NCBI GenBank assembly: GCA_964443525.1
Contig: CAYUCY010000077.1
Location: 1-6,249, forward strand
Direction: 5' to 3'
Length of the DNA: 6,249 nucleotides
Source of the DNA: CAYUCY01 sp964443525
Lineage (GTDB): Bacteria; Pseudomonadota; Alphaproteobacteria; Caedimonadales; Caedimonadaceae
Shown: positions 1 to 5,950 of the stretch, one piece after another
How positions within the stretch are numbered: position 1 is the first letter of the stretch
Layout of the letters: each line of letters opens with the position of its first letter
Position numbers and translations under genes: made by a program
The notes under the pieces: model-generated
What the model was told of the DNA's origin: nothing
The model's input: only the letters and a program-made list of their open reading frames with translations
Databases searched by the model: none

Positions 1-38
1 GCTTCGAAATCGAAGAAATTGCAAGAACGCTGGATTAA
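1..38 (+). CDS. infB: Translation initiation factor IF-2, extreme C-terminus (partial)
   Basis: Reading from base 3, the window opens with the residues FEIEEIARTLD followed by a TAA stop at 36-38. This matches the usual end of IF-2, where the last beta strand of domain IV reads like 'E.FE..E..RTL'. IF-2 is the GTPase that brings fMet-tRNA to the 30S subunit. The position immediately before rbfA is the conserved order in most proteobacteria and supports the call. Only 11 codons are visible, so identification rests on this short tail plus gene order. The rest of the gene lies upstream of the window. Confidence 0.8.
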   Translation, partial: FEIEEIARTLD

Positions 39-47
39 CCCTCCCCT

Positions 48-488
48 ATGGATCGTTTTGATTTTTCGCGTCATAAAAAGGAAAAGGGGCCCAGTCAGCG
101 CCAGTTGCGGGTGGGGGAAGAGATTCGCCATATTTTGGCTCGCCTGTTAACACGCGAAGATTTCCATGACGAGATCCTAAAGGAGGCTCATGTGACGGTC
201 ACGGAGGTTCGCATTAGCCCGGATCTCAAACATGCAAAGGCCTATGTCATGCCGATCAGCGGCAAAGATCTGGAGAAGGTAATCAAAGTTCTAAACGATT
301 ATGCGGGGGTTTTTCGGGCGGAACTTAAGCGCCGTTTAACCATCAAGTACATTCCTATGCTCACATTTCGACCAGATAAATCCTTTGATGAGGCGGAACG
401 AATTACAACCCTTCTTCGATCGGAAAAGGTCAGCCGGGACCTTCAAGATCTTCCTCAGACTCCTGAAGATGAGGATAACCGACATTAA
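48..488 (+). CDS. rbfA: 30S ribosome-binding factor RbfA
   Basis: This 146-residue protein is RbfA, a small cytoplasmic KH-fold protein that binds the immature 30S subunit and helps maturation of the 16S rRNA 5' end, and is needed for cold adaptation in E. coli. The N-terminal block QRQLRVGEEIRHIL (about residues 18-31), the central VTVTEVRISPDLKHAKAYV (about 49-67) and the C-terminal LTFRPDKSFDEAERI (about 105-119) are family signatures. Length is slightly above the E. coli protein (133 residues) because of a charged tail, as is common in alphaproteobacteria. The ATG lies 9 bases after the infB stop. The intervening bases are C/T-rich and show no Shine-Dalgarno sequence, so translation probably depends on coupling to infB. 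The 3' end overlaps truB by 20 bases. Confidence 0.95.
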   Translation: MDRFDFSRHKKEKGPSQRQLRVGEEIRHILARLLTREDFHDEILKEAHVTVTEVRISPDLKHAKAYVMPISGKDLEKVIKVLNDYAGVFRAELKRRLTIKYIPMLTFRPDKSFDEAERITTLLRSEKVSRDLQDLPQTPEDEDNRH

Positions 489-1383
489 CGGTTTTCTGAT
501 CATTGATAAGCCGCAAGGCATGACATCGAATGATGCGCTGAAGATTCTTAAGCGCACATTCGGCAAAGTCAAGTGCGGGCATGCAGGGACGCTTGATCCC
601 CTTGCAACGGGGGTTCTCCCCATTGCCTTCGGAGAAGCGACAAAAGCGCTCCCCTACATTCGGGACCAAACAAAAGGATACCGTTTTGAGATAACATGGG
701 GAGAACAAAGAACGACCGATGACGAAGAAGGTGAGACTCTGCATACGTCTCCGATACGACCTTCCGAAACTGAGATCGAAGCCGTTCTTGCCCGCTTCAG
801 AGGATTTATTCAACAAATTCCTCCCCGTTTTTCGGCCGTCAAGATCGGCGGCCGAAGAGCCTATGACATGGCTCGTCAAAACAAGGGCTTTGAACTTAAA
901 GCGCGTCAGGTTGAGGTAAAATCTCTCCAGTTAATATCGATGCCCGATAAAGGGCGCGCGCGCTTTGATCTGATTTGCAGTTCCGGTACCTATGTCAGAT
1001 CTTTGGCAAGAGATATGGGGAAAGCCTTGGGGTGTTACGGCTATGCAAGCCTGATTGACAGGACGTTTTCTGGCCTGTTTACTAAAAGTCAATGTGTTTC
1101 TCTCGAAACGCTTGCAATTTCCCCCCAAAACGTCATACAAAGGGATCACATGGTATCGATCAACTCTGTGCTGGACGACATCCCGGCCATCGTGTTGCCA
1201 CCCTTAACTGAAAAACGGCTGAAAAACGGTGGAGTTGCTCGTATCCCCTTCCACCAATTACGGGAGAGCGGAGCGCGCGAAGGCGATTCCGTTTTGTGTC
1301 TCTCGGAAAAGTCGATTCCTTTGGGAATTGCCGTGGTGAAAGAAAGTATGCTTCAACCGAAGCGTTTGTTTAATCTACCTTAG
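469..1383 (+). CDS. truB: tRNA pseudouridine(55) synthase TruB
   Basis: TruB isomerises uridine 55 in the T-arm of tRNA to pseudouridine and also acts as a tRNA chaperone. The 304-residue product shows every family block: NGFLIIDKPQGMTS at the N-terminus, GHAGTLDPLATGVLP with the catalytic Asp43, KGYRFEITWG with the active-site Tyr71, PPRFSAVKIGGRRAY, and SSGTYVRSLARD with the conserved Arg177. A less conserved C-terminal region of about 70 residues corresponds to the RNA-binding tail. I chose the ATG at 469 because it places the GFLIIDKP block at about residue 8, as in relatives. The in-frame ATG at 385 would add 28 residues that overlap rbfA and resemble nothing in the family. The chosen start has only a weak GAAG in front, and it overlaps rbfA by 20 bases, so coupled translation is likely. 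Confidence 0.95.
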   Translation: MRITDINGFLIIDKPQGMTSNDALKILKRTFGKVKCGHAGTLDPLATGVLPIAFGEATKALPYIRDQTKGYRFEITWGEQRTTDDEEGETLHTSPIRPSETEIEAVLARFRGFIQQIPPRFSAVKIGGRRAYDMARQNKGFELKARQVEVKSLQLISMPDKGRARFDLICSSGTYVRSLARDMGKALGCYGYASLIDRTFSGLFTKSQCVSLETLAISPQNVIQRDHMVSINSVLDDIPAIVLPPLTEKRLKNGGVARIPFHQLRESGAREGDSVLCLSEKSIPLGIAVVKESMLQPKRLFNLP

Positions 1384-1399
1384 AAAGAAAGGATAACCG

Positions 1400-1669
1400 A
1401 TGTCGATTACACCTGAAAAGAAACAAGAAATTATCAAGCAACATGCGACTGTTACCAATGACACGGGGTCGCCCGAAGTGCAGGTTGCAATCCTGACCGA
1501 GCGTATTAACAATCTGACGGAGCATATGAAGGAGCACAAAAAAGACGTCCACTCCCGTCGCGGGTTGCTCATGCTGGTCAATCGACGCCGCAAGCTCCTC
1601 GATTACCTGAAGGGCAAAGACTTTAATCGCTACGAGACTCTAATTAAGAAGCTTGGTCTCCGTCGATAA
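1400..1669 (+). CDS. rpsO: 30S ribosomal protein S15
   Basis: This 89-residue protein has the exact usual length of S15, a primary 16S rRNA-binding protein that folds the central-domain three-way junction and contributes to a bridge to the 50S subunit. Diagnostic blocks are DTGSPEVQVAILTERI (about residues 21-36), NNLTEHMKEHKKDVHSRRGL (about 37-56), RRKLLDYLK (about 63-71) and the terminal KKLGLRR. The rRNA-contacting HSRRGL segment is intact. A good ribosome binding site AAAGGA (1388-1393) sits 6 bases before the ATG. The gene follows truB by 16 bases and precedes pnp, the classical order. In E. coli, S15 represses its own translation through a leader pseudoknot; no such structure could be established by eye here. 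Confidence 0.98.
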   Translation: MSITPEKKQEIIKQHATVTNDTGSPEVQVAILTERINNLTEHMKEHKKDVHSRRGLLMLVNRRRKLLDYLKGKDFNRYETLIKKLGLRR

Positions 1670-1705
1670 AGTGGGGACGGCAATCGAGGGGTGAGTGATT
1701 CGCCC
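1660..1705 (+). promoter_or_regulatory. rpsO-pnp intercistronic region with two predicted RNA hairpins
   Basis: Two small hairpins can be paired between rpsO and pnp. The first joins CCGTC (1660-1664) with GACGG (1676-1680), five perfect pairs, with the rpsO stop codon inside the 11-base loop. The second joins GGGTGA (1689-1694) with TTCGCCC (1699/1700-1705), six or seven pairs counting G-U pairs, with a loop of three to five bases. No T-tract follows, so neither is an intrinsic terminator. In E. coli the pnp leader carries a hairpin cut by RNase III that mediates PNPase autoregulation. A similar role here is inference from position only, and the stems are short compared with a typical RNase III substrate. 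Confidence 0.35.
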
Positions 1706-1716
1706 GAACGTGAACT

Positions 1717-1722
1717 AAAGGA
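1717..1722 (+). promoter_or_regulatory. Ribosome binding site of pnp
   Basis: AAAGGA lies 7 bases before the pnp ATG at 1730 and fixes that start. It is the same hexamer used by rpsO at 1388-1393. Confidence 0.75.
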
Positions 1723-1729
1723 ATTCTAA

Positions 1730-3835
1730 ATGTTTAAAATTTACAAGCAAGAACTGGAATGGGGCGGTCGGTTTTTAACCCTCGAAACCGGGAAAATCGC
1801 CCGTCAAGCAGACGGAGCGGTGGTCGCCACTTATGGGGAAACCTCCGTTTTATGCACGGCCGTCTCTGCAAAGACGGTTAAGCCCGATGCGGACTTTTTC
1901 CCTCTCACCGTTCACTACCTCGAAAAGGCTTTTGCGGCCGGAAAAATCCCGGGCGGCTTTTTCAAGCGGGAAGGAAAACCTTCCGAAAAAGAAATCCTGA
2001 CCTCTCGTTTGATCGACAGGCCCATTCGCCCTCTCTTCCCCGAAGGATTCTTTAACGAAACCCTCGTGATGTGTACTCTTTTAAGTCACGATCTTGAGAC
2101 GGATCCTGATATCGTTGCCATGATTGGTGCTTCAGCCGCTCTTGCAATCTCGGGGATTCCTTTCTTGGGCCCCATTGGAGCTGCCAAAGTTGGGTATCGG
2201 AACGGCAAGTTCATCCTGAACCCGACTTATGAACAGCTCAAGGAATCCGAACTCGATCTTGTGGTCGCGGGAACGGAAGAAGGCGTCTTGATGGTGGAAT
2301 CGGAAGCCAAGCAACTTTCCGAGCAGACTATGCTGGATGCGGTTACTTTCGGCCATAAAGAGATGCAGGCCGTGATCAAAATGATCAATAAGCTCAAGAA
2401 ACAAGCGGGTAAAGAGATTTGGGAAGTCTCTGATAAGACAGCTGCTGAAAAAGCGCTCTACGCACAGGTAAAGAAAGCGGCTGAAAAAGATCTTCGTAAG
2501 GCCTACAGCCTCAAAGACAAGCAAAAAAGGTCAAACGCTATTGATGAAGTGCGTGCAACCACGGTTGCTGCGCTTATGTCTGAGAACATCACTGAAAGAC
2601 ATATCGAATACGAGTTCAAGAATCTGGAAAAAGAAATCGTTCGGGGTGATATTTTGAAAAGCGGTATCCGTATTGACGGTCGAGACACAGTGACCATCCG
2701 TCCGATCGAGTGCGAGGTAGGTTGGATTCCTCGGGCGCACGGGAGTGCTCTTTTTACGCGCGGAGAAACGCAAGCCATTGTTGCGACCACTCTCGGCACG
2801 GGGCAGGACGAACAAATCATCGATGCGCTTGAAGGAGAGACTCGCGAGCGTTTCCTGCTCCATTATAACTTCCCGCCCTACTCGGTTGGAGAAGCGGGCC
2901 GCGTTTCTCCCCCCGGTCGGCGTGAAATCGGCCACGGAAAGCTTGCTTGGCGCGCGATTCGCCCTCTTCTTCCGTCAAAAGAGAAGTTTCCCTATACCAT
3001 TCGTACGGTCTCTGAAATTACCGAATCGAACGGTTCTTCCTCCATGGCAACCGTTTGCGGAACTTCTCTGTCTTTGATGGATGCCGGCGTTCCAATGGCA
3101 AAACCCGTAGCGGGCATTGCCATGGGGCTCATCAAGGAAGGGAAGAAATTTGCCGTTCTCTCCGATATTTTAGGAGACGAAGACCATTTAGGCGATATGG
3201 ACTTTAAGGTAGCCGGTACGGAAAGCGGTGTCACCGCCCTCCAGATGGACATCAAGATTACGAGCATCACCCGCGAAATTATGGAAACAGCTCTTCATCA
3301 AGCCCGTGAAGGACGCCTTCATATCCTGACTCAGATGGAGAAAGCGTTGACTGGGTCTCGAGAGGATGTCAGCAAGCATGCACCCCGGATTCAAACCATC
3401 GTAATTCCGAAGGATAAAATTCGTGACATCATCGGTCCCGGCGGAAAAGTGATCCGTGAGATCTGTGAGACAACAGGCGCTCGCATTGACATTGCGGAAG
3501 ACGGCACGGTGGATGTAGCGGGCCTCAACGAAAAGGTAATCGAAGAAGCCATGGCACGGATTCGGGCGATTACAGCCGAACCTGAAGTGGGTGCCATCTA
3601 CAAAGGGACAGTTCAGAAAATCATGGAATTCGGTGCTGTCGTCGCTTTCATGGGTGAGCGGACGGGCCTTGTTCACATCAGCCAACTGGCCGATGAGCGC
3701 GTCGGAAAAGTGGAGGATGTTCTCAAAGTCGGGGACATGCTCTTTGTTAAGTTGATCGGTATGGATGATCGCGGAAAATTCCGCCTCAGCCGAAAAGCAG
3801 TTAACCAGGAAACCGGCGAAGAGATTGCCTCTTAA
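1730..3835 (+). CDS. pnp: Polyribonucleotide nucleotidyltransferase (PNPase)
   Basis: PNPase degrades RNA from the 3' end with phosphate, releasing nucleoside diphosphates, and can run in reverse to add tails. It works as a trimeric ring and in the RNA degradosome. The 701 residues show the full architecture: first RNase PH-like domain (about 1-210, with the block SRLIDRPIRPLFPEGF), a helical linker (about 230-310), second RNase PH-like domain (about 315-545) with FPPYSVGEAGR, SPPGRREIGHGKLA and SEITESNGSSSMA, a KH domain (about 553-615, loop GPGG at 569-572) and an S1 domain (about 620-690). The catalytic residues matching E. coli Asp486, Asp492 and Lys494 are Asp485, Asp491 and Lys493 in GDEDHLGDMDFK. 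The tail after S1 is only about ten residues. The gene appears intact. Confidence 0.98.
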   Translation: MFKIYKQELEWGGRFLTLETGKIARQADGAVVATYGETSVLCTAVSAKTVKPDADFFPLTVHYLEKAFAAGKIPGGFFKREGKPSEKEILTSRLIDRPIRPLFPEGFFNETLVMCTLLSHDLETDPDIVAMIGASAALAISGIPFLGPIGAAKVGYRNGKFILNPTYEQLKESELDLVVAGTEEGVLMVESEAKQLSEQTMLDAVTFGHKEMQAVIKMINKLKKQAGKEIWEVSDKTAAEKALYAQVKKAAEKDLRKAYSLKDKQKRSNAIDEVRATTVAALMSENITERHIEYEFKNLEKEIVRGDILKSGIRIDGRDTVTIRPIECEVGWIPRAHGSALFTRGETQAIVATTLGTGQDEQIIDALEGETRERFLLHYNFPPYSVGEAGRVSPPGRREIGHGKLAWRAIRPLLPSKEKFPYTIRTVSEITESNGSSSMATVCGTSLSLMDAGVPMAKPVAGIAMGLIKEGKKFAVLSDILGDEDHLGDMDFKVAGTESGVTALQMDIKITSITREIMETALHQAREGRLHILTQMEKALTGSREDVSKHAPRIQTIVIPKDKIRDIIGPGGKVIREICETTGARIDIAEDGTVDVAGLNEKVIEEAMARIRAITAEPEVGAIYKGTVQKIMEFGAVVAFMGERTGLVHISQLADERVGKVEDVLKVGDMLFVKLIGMDDRGKFRLSRKAVNQETGEEIAS

Positions 3836-3842
3836 CCATCAC

Positions 3843-3850
3843 AGAGGAGA
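3843..3850 (+). promoter_or_regulatory. Strong ribosome binding site that fixes a TTG start
   Basis: AGAGGAGA lies in the 22-base gap between the pnp stop and the next gene, 7 bases before the TTG at 3858. The only upstream in-frame ATG (3765) is inside pnp and has no homologous N-terminus, so this site decides in favour of the TTG start. Confidence 0.8.
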
Positions 3851-3857
3851 AAAGCCG

Positions 3858-5255
3858 TTGAAGTCACTGAACCCTATCCTCCTTTCGGGAAAAGAAGTTC
3901 TTCCTCTTGTTGAAGGCGGGAAAGGGATTTCGGTTTCAAACGGTGCAAGCTCCGGTCACTGGGCGGCTGCAGGCGGTGTAGGAACTTTTTCCGGGGTCAA
4001 TGCCGATTCTTATGATGAAAACGGCGAATTGATCCCGATCGTCTATCATGGCAAGACCCGCCGTGAACGTCATGACGAGCTGATTCGGTATGCAATCCAA
4101 GGTGGCATTGCTCAAGCCCAAAGAGCCCATGATATCCGCGGGGGTGAAGGATGTCTTCATGTGAATGTGCTCTGGGAAATGGGAGCATGTGAACAAGTTC
4201 TGGAAGGTATCCTTGAGGGGGCAAAAGGTCTAGTTCATGGTGTTACCTGCGGCGCCGGAATGCCTTATCGGGTTGCCGAAATATCGGCCAAATACGGCAT
4301 TTATTACTATCCGATTATTTCCTCTGCCAGAGCTTTCAGAGCTCTTTGGAAAAGAGCGTATCATAAATTCCCGTCTTTGCTTGGCGGCGTTGTGTATGAA
4401 GACCCCTGGCTTGCAGGAGGACACAACGGTCTTTCAAACTCCGAAAACCCCGAAGCTCCCGAGCCTCCCTACAGTCGTGTTCATGCTTTAAGGGAGCAAA
4501 TGAGGGAATTCGACCTTGATGAGGTGCCGATCATTATGGCAGGCGGCGTCTGGTATTTAAGAGAATGGGCTCATTGGATCGACAATCCCGACTTAGGACC
4601 GATCGCCTTTCAGTTCGGAACCCGCCCCCTTTTAACGCAAGAAAGCCCCATTTCAACGGAGTGGAAACAAAAACTTTTGACTTTGAAGGAAGGAGACGTC
4701 TTCCTCAATCGCTTCAGTCCAACGGGATTTTACTCCTCAGCCGTGCGAAACGATTTTTTGAACGAGCTTATCTCCAGATCAGAGAGGCAAGTCGCTTACA
4801 CGACGGGACCTGTCGGCGAGCATTCTCAAGCTCTCGAGATTGGTGCGCGAAAGCGTAAAGTTTACCTGACACCCGAAGATCATGCCCACGCCCTTATCTG
4901 GATTTCCCAAGGTTTTACGGAGGCGCTCCGCACTCCGGATTCAACTCTCGTTTTTGTTGCCCCTGAAAAAGCCAATGAAATCCTGACTGATCAAATCAAC
5001 TGTATGGGATGCTTAAGTGCTTGCAAGTTCAGTAATTGGACGCAGGAACCTCCTTACACAACGGGGCATAAGGCCGATCCGAGATCTTTCTGCATTCAAA
5101 AAACCTTGCAGGAGATTTCCCACGGAGGCACCGTCTCAAACCAGCTTATGTTTGCGGGGCATAACGCCTATCGTTTTGCAAGCGATCCTTTTTATCAGAA
5201 CGGTTTCATCCCGACCGTTAAACAACTGGTTGAAAGAATTTTAACGGGCGATTAA
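3858..5255 (+). CDS. Nitronate monooxygenase-like FMN protein with C-terminal cysteine motif
   Basis: From the TTG start the product has 465 residues. The N-terminal two thirds resemble the nitronate monooxygenase / 2-nitropropane dioxygenase TIM barrel: a glycine-rich VSNGASSGHWAAAGGVGTF near the start, VTCGAGMP, the AGGHNG motif with the likely active-site His189, MAGGVW (Gly229-Gly230) and FGTRPLLTQES (Gly254-Thr255), which in the family hold the FMN phosphate. Beyond about residue 330 is an extension not typical of the short enzymes, carrying C-x2-C-x3-C (Cys382, Cys385, Cys389) and a further Cys412. This resembles iron-sulfur ligand spacing; cluster binding is inference. The substrate is unknown; nitronate oxidation, or an enoyl-reductase role as in FabK or PfaD relatives, are both possible. 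The gene lies 22 bases after pnp and is probably co-transcribed with it. The protein is soluble, with no signal peptide or membrane segment. Confidence 0.85.
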   Translation: MKSLNPILLSGKEVLPLVEGGKGISVSNGASSGHWAAAGGVGTFSGVNADSYDENGELIPIVYHGKTRRERHDELIRYAIQGGIAQAQRAHDIRGGEGCLHVNVLWEMGACEQVLEGILEGAKGLVHGVTCGAGMPYRVAEISAKYGIYYYPIISSARAFRALWKRAYHKFPSLLGGVVYEDPWLAGGHNGLSNSENPEAPEPPYSRVHALREQMREFDLDEVPIIMAGGVWYLREWAHWIDNPDLGPIAFQFGTRPLLTQESPISTEWKQKLLTLKEGDVFLNRFSPTGFYSSAVRNDFLNELISRSERQVAYTTGPVGEHSQALEIGARKRKVYLTPEDHAHALIWISQGFTEALRTPDSTLVFVAPEKANEILTDQINCMGCLSACKFSNWTQEPPYTTGHKADPRSFCIQKTLQEISHGGTVSNQLMFAGHNAYRFASDPFYQNGFIPTVKQLVERILTGD

Positions 5256-5258
5256 ACT
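5230..5258 (+). promoter_or_regulatory. Candidate sigma-70-type promoter for ahpC
   Basis: TTGAAA (5230-5235) and TAAACT (5253-5258) are separated by 17 bases. They match the -35 consensus at five of six positions and the -10 at four of six. The -10 box overlaps the stop codon of the upstream flavoprotein gene. A start point near 5265 would give a leader of about 55 bases that contains the inverted repeat at 5272-5300. Chance matches of this quality are common, so this is a prediction from spacing and position only. Confidence 0.35.
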
Positions 5259-5271
5259 ATTCGCAGACTTA

Positions 5272-5300
5272 AATCGACCAAAGACGGGCTTTAGTCGAAT
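5272..5300. repeat. Near-perfect inverted repeat in the ahpC leader
   Basis: The arms TCGACCAAAG (5274-5283) and CTTTAGTCGA (5289-5298) are reverse complements except for one C-A mismatch, around a five-base centre ACGGG. One further A-T pair (5272 with 5300) follows after a mismatch. It could be a binding site for a dimeric regulator or an RNA hairpin upstream of the ahpC ribosome binding site. No T-tract follows, so it is not a standard terminator. It does not show the spaced ATAG/CTAT pattern of an OxyR site. Which regulator, if any, is unknown. Confidence 0.5.
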
Positions 5301-5320
5301 ATCAGAAAAGGAGAACACAC

Positions 5321-5860
5321 ATGCTTACCATCGGTGATCGCTTTCCATCTTTTCAATTGACGGGAGTCGTCTCTGACAATTTGGAGAACGCTTTCAAAAC
5401 ATTCACGCAAGATTCGGCTAAGGGCAAGTGGCAAGTTTATTTCTTCTGGCCTAAAGACTTTACCTTCATCTGTCCGACGGAGATCATCGGGTTCGGAGAC
5501 CTTTACAAGGATTTCCAATCTCGAAATGCGGAAATCTACGGATGCAGTACGGACTCCGATTTCGTTCATTTGGCGTGGCGTAGAGACCACCCAGGCCTTA
5601 AGGCCATCCCTTTTGCTATGCTTTCGGATGTCAAGCATGAACTTTCAAAGACTCTCGGCATTTTACATCCGACGGAAGGGGTTTGTCTGCGTGCGACTTT
5701 TATCGCCGACCCTGAAGGAGTTATCCGTCACGTGAGCGTGAATGATTTGCTTGCCGGTCGAAGCCCTCAGGAAATCTTGAGAACTCTAGACGCCCTCCAA
5801 TCCGACGGCTTATGCGGTTGTGATTGGAAAAAAGGAGATGCCCACATCCAGGCGGCTTAG
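5321..5860 (+). CDS. ahpC: Alkyl hydroperoxide reductase AhpC (AhpD-type peroxiredoxin)
   Basis: This 179-residue cytoplasmic thiol peroxidase reduces hydrogen peroxide, organic hydroperoxides and probably peroxynitrite. The N-terminal MLTIGDRFPSFQLTG is a typical AhpC/TSA beginning. FFWPKDFTFICPTEI holds the peroxidatic Cys51 with the conserved Pro and Thr of the PxxxT/SxxC site. The C-terminal LDALQSD-LCGCDWKKGD holds Cys165 and Cys167. This pair and surrounding block resemble the three-cysteine AhpC of Mycobacterium, which is reduced by AhpD with a lipoamide system rather than by AhpF. No ahpD or ahpF lies in this window. Ribosome binding site AGGAG (5309-5313) is 7 bases before the ATG. 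The preceding gap holds a candidate promoter and an inverted repeat, suggesting control separate from the pnp unit, and a terminator follows the gene. Confidence 0.95.
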   Translation: MLTIGDRFPSFQLTGVVSDNLENAFKTFTQDSAKGKWQVYFFWPKDFTFICPTEIIGFGDLYKDFQSRNAEIYGCSTDSDFVHLAWRRDHPGLKAIPFAMLSDVKHELSKTLGILHPTEGVCLRATFIADPEGVIRHVSVNDLLAGRSPQEILRTLDALQSDGLCGCDWKKGDAHIQAA

Positions 5861-5884
5861 AAATAGAAAAGACGCTGATCGCAT

Positions 5885-5914
5885 AAAAAAGCCCTGAAAA
5901 TCAGGGCTTTTTTT
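5885..5914. terminator. Bidirectional intrinsic terminator
   Basis: A perfect stem GCCCTGA (5891-5897) / TCAGGGC (5901-5907) with an AAA loop is flanked by six A on the left (5885-5890) and seven T on the right (5908-5914), which can lengthen the stem. On the + strand the T-tract ends ahpC, 24 bases after its stop. On the - strand the A-tract gives the T-tract needed to end the converging gene whose stop is at 5951. No gene is seen in the rest of 5861-5950. Confidence 0.93.
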
Positions 5915-5950
5915 ATGGGAGGCGTTCTAAATAAGATCAGAATTTTTGAA

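Noticed and set aside
385..468. Longer truB start at the ATG at 385
   Set aside because: It would add 28 residues lying over rbfA in another frame, with no resemblance to TruB N-termini. The ATG at 469 places the conserved block correctly.
430..879. 149-codon - strand open frame opposite truB
   Set aside because: It covers the conserved TruB blocks in antisense and its translation shows no family features.
1320..1399. A separate promoter for rpsO at the end of truB
   Set aside because: I found no pair of -35 and -10 boxes with acceptable match and spacing. A promoter may exist, as in E. coli, but the sequence does not show it to me.
2132..3685. Several open frames of 90-165 codons on the - strand opposite pnp
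   Set aside because: They are shadows of a highly conserved coding region, mutually overlapping, with no recognisable domains or ribosome binding sites.
3765..3857. ATG start at 3765 for the NMO-like gene
   Set aside because: The extra 31 residues are the out-of-frame end of pnp, and the strong ribosome binding site at 3843-3850 points to the TTG at 3858.
5272..5300. Inverted repeat read as a terminator of the NMO-like gene
   Set aside because: No T-tract follows either arm, and an A/G-rich ribosome binding site comes next.
5291..5638. 115-codon - strand open frame opposite ahpC
   Set aside because: It is antisense to the conserved peroxidatic region of ahpC and has no supporting signal.
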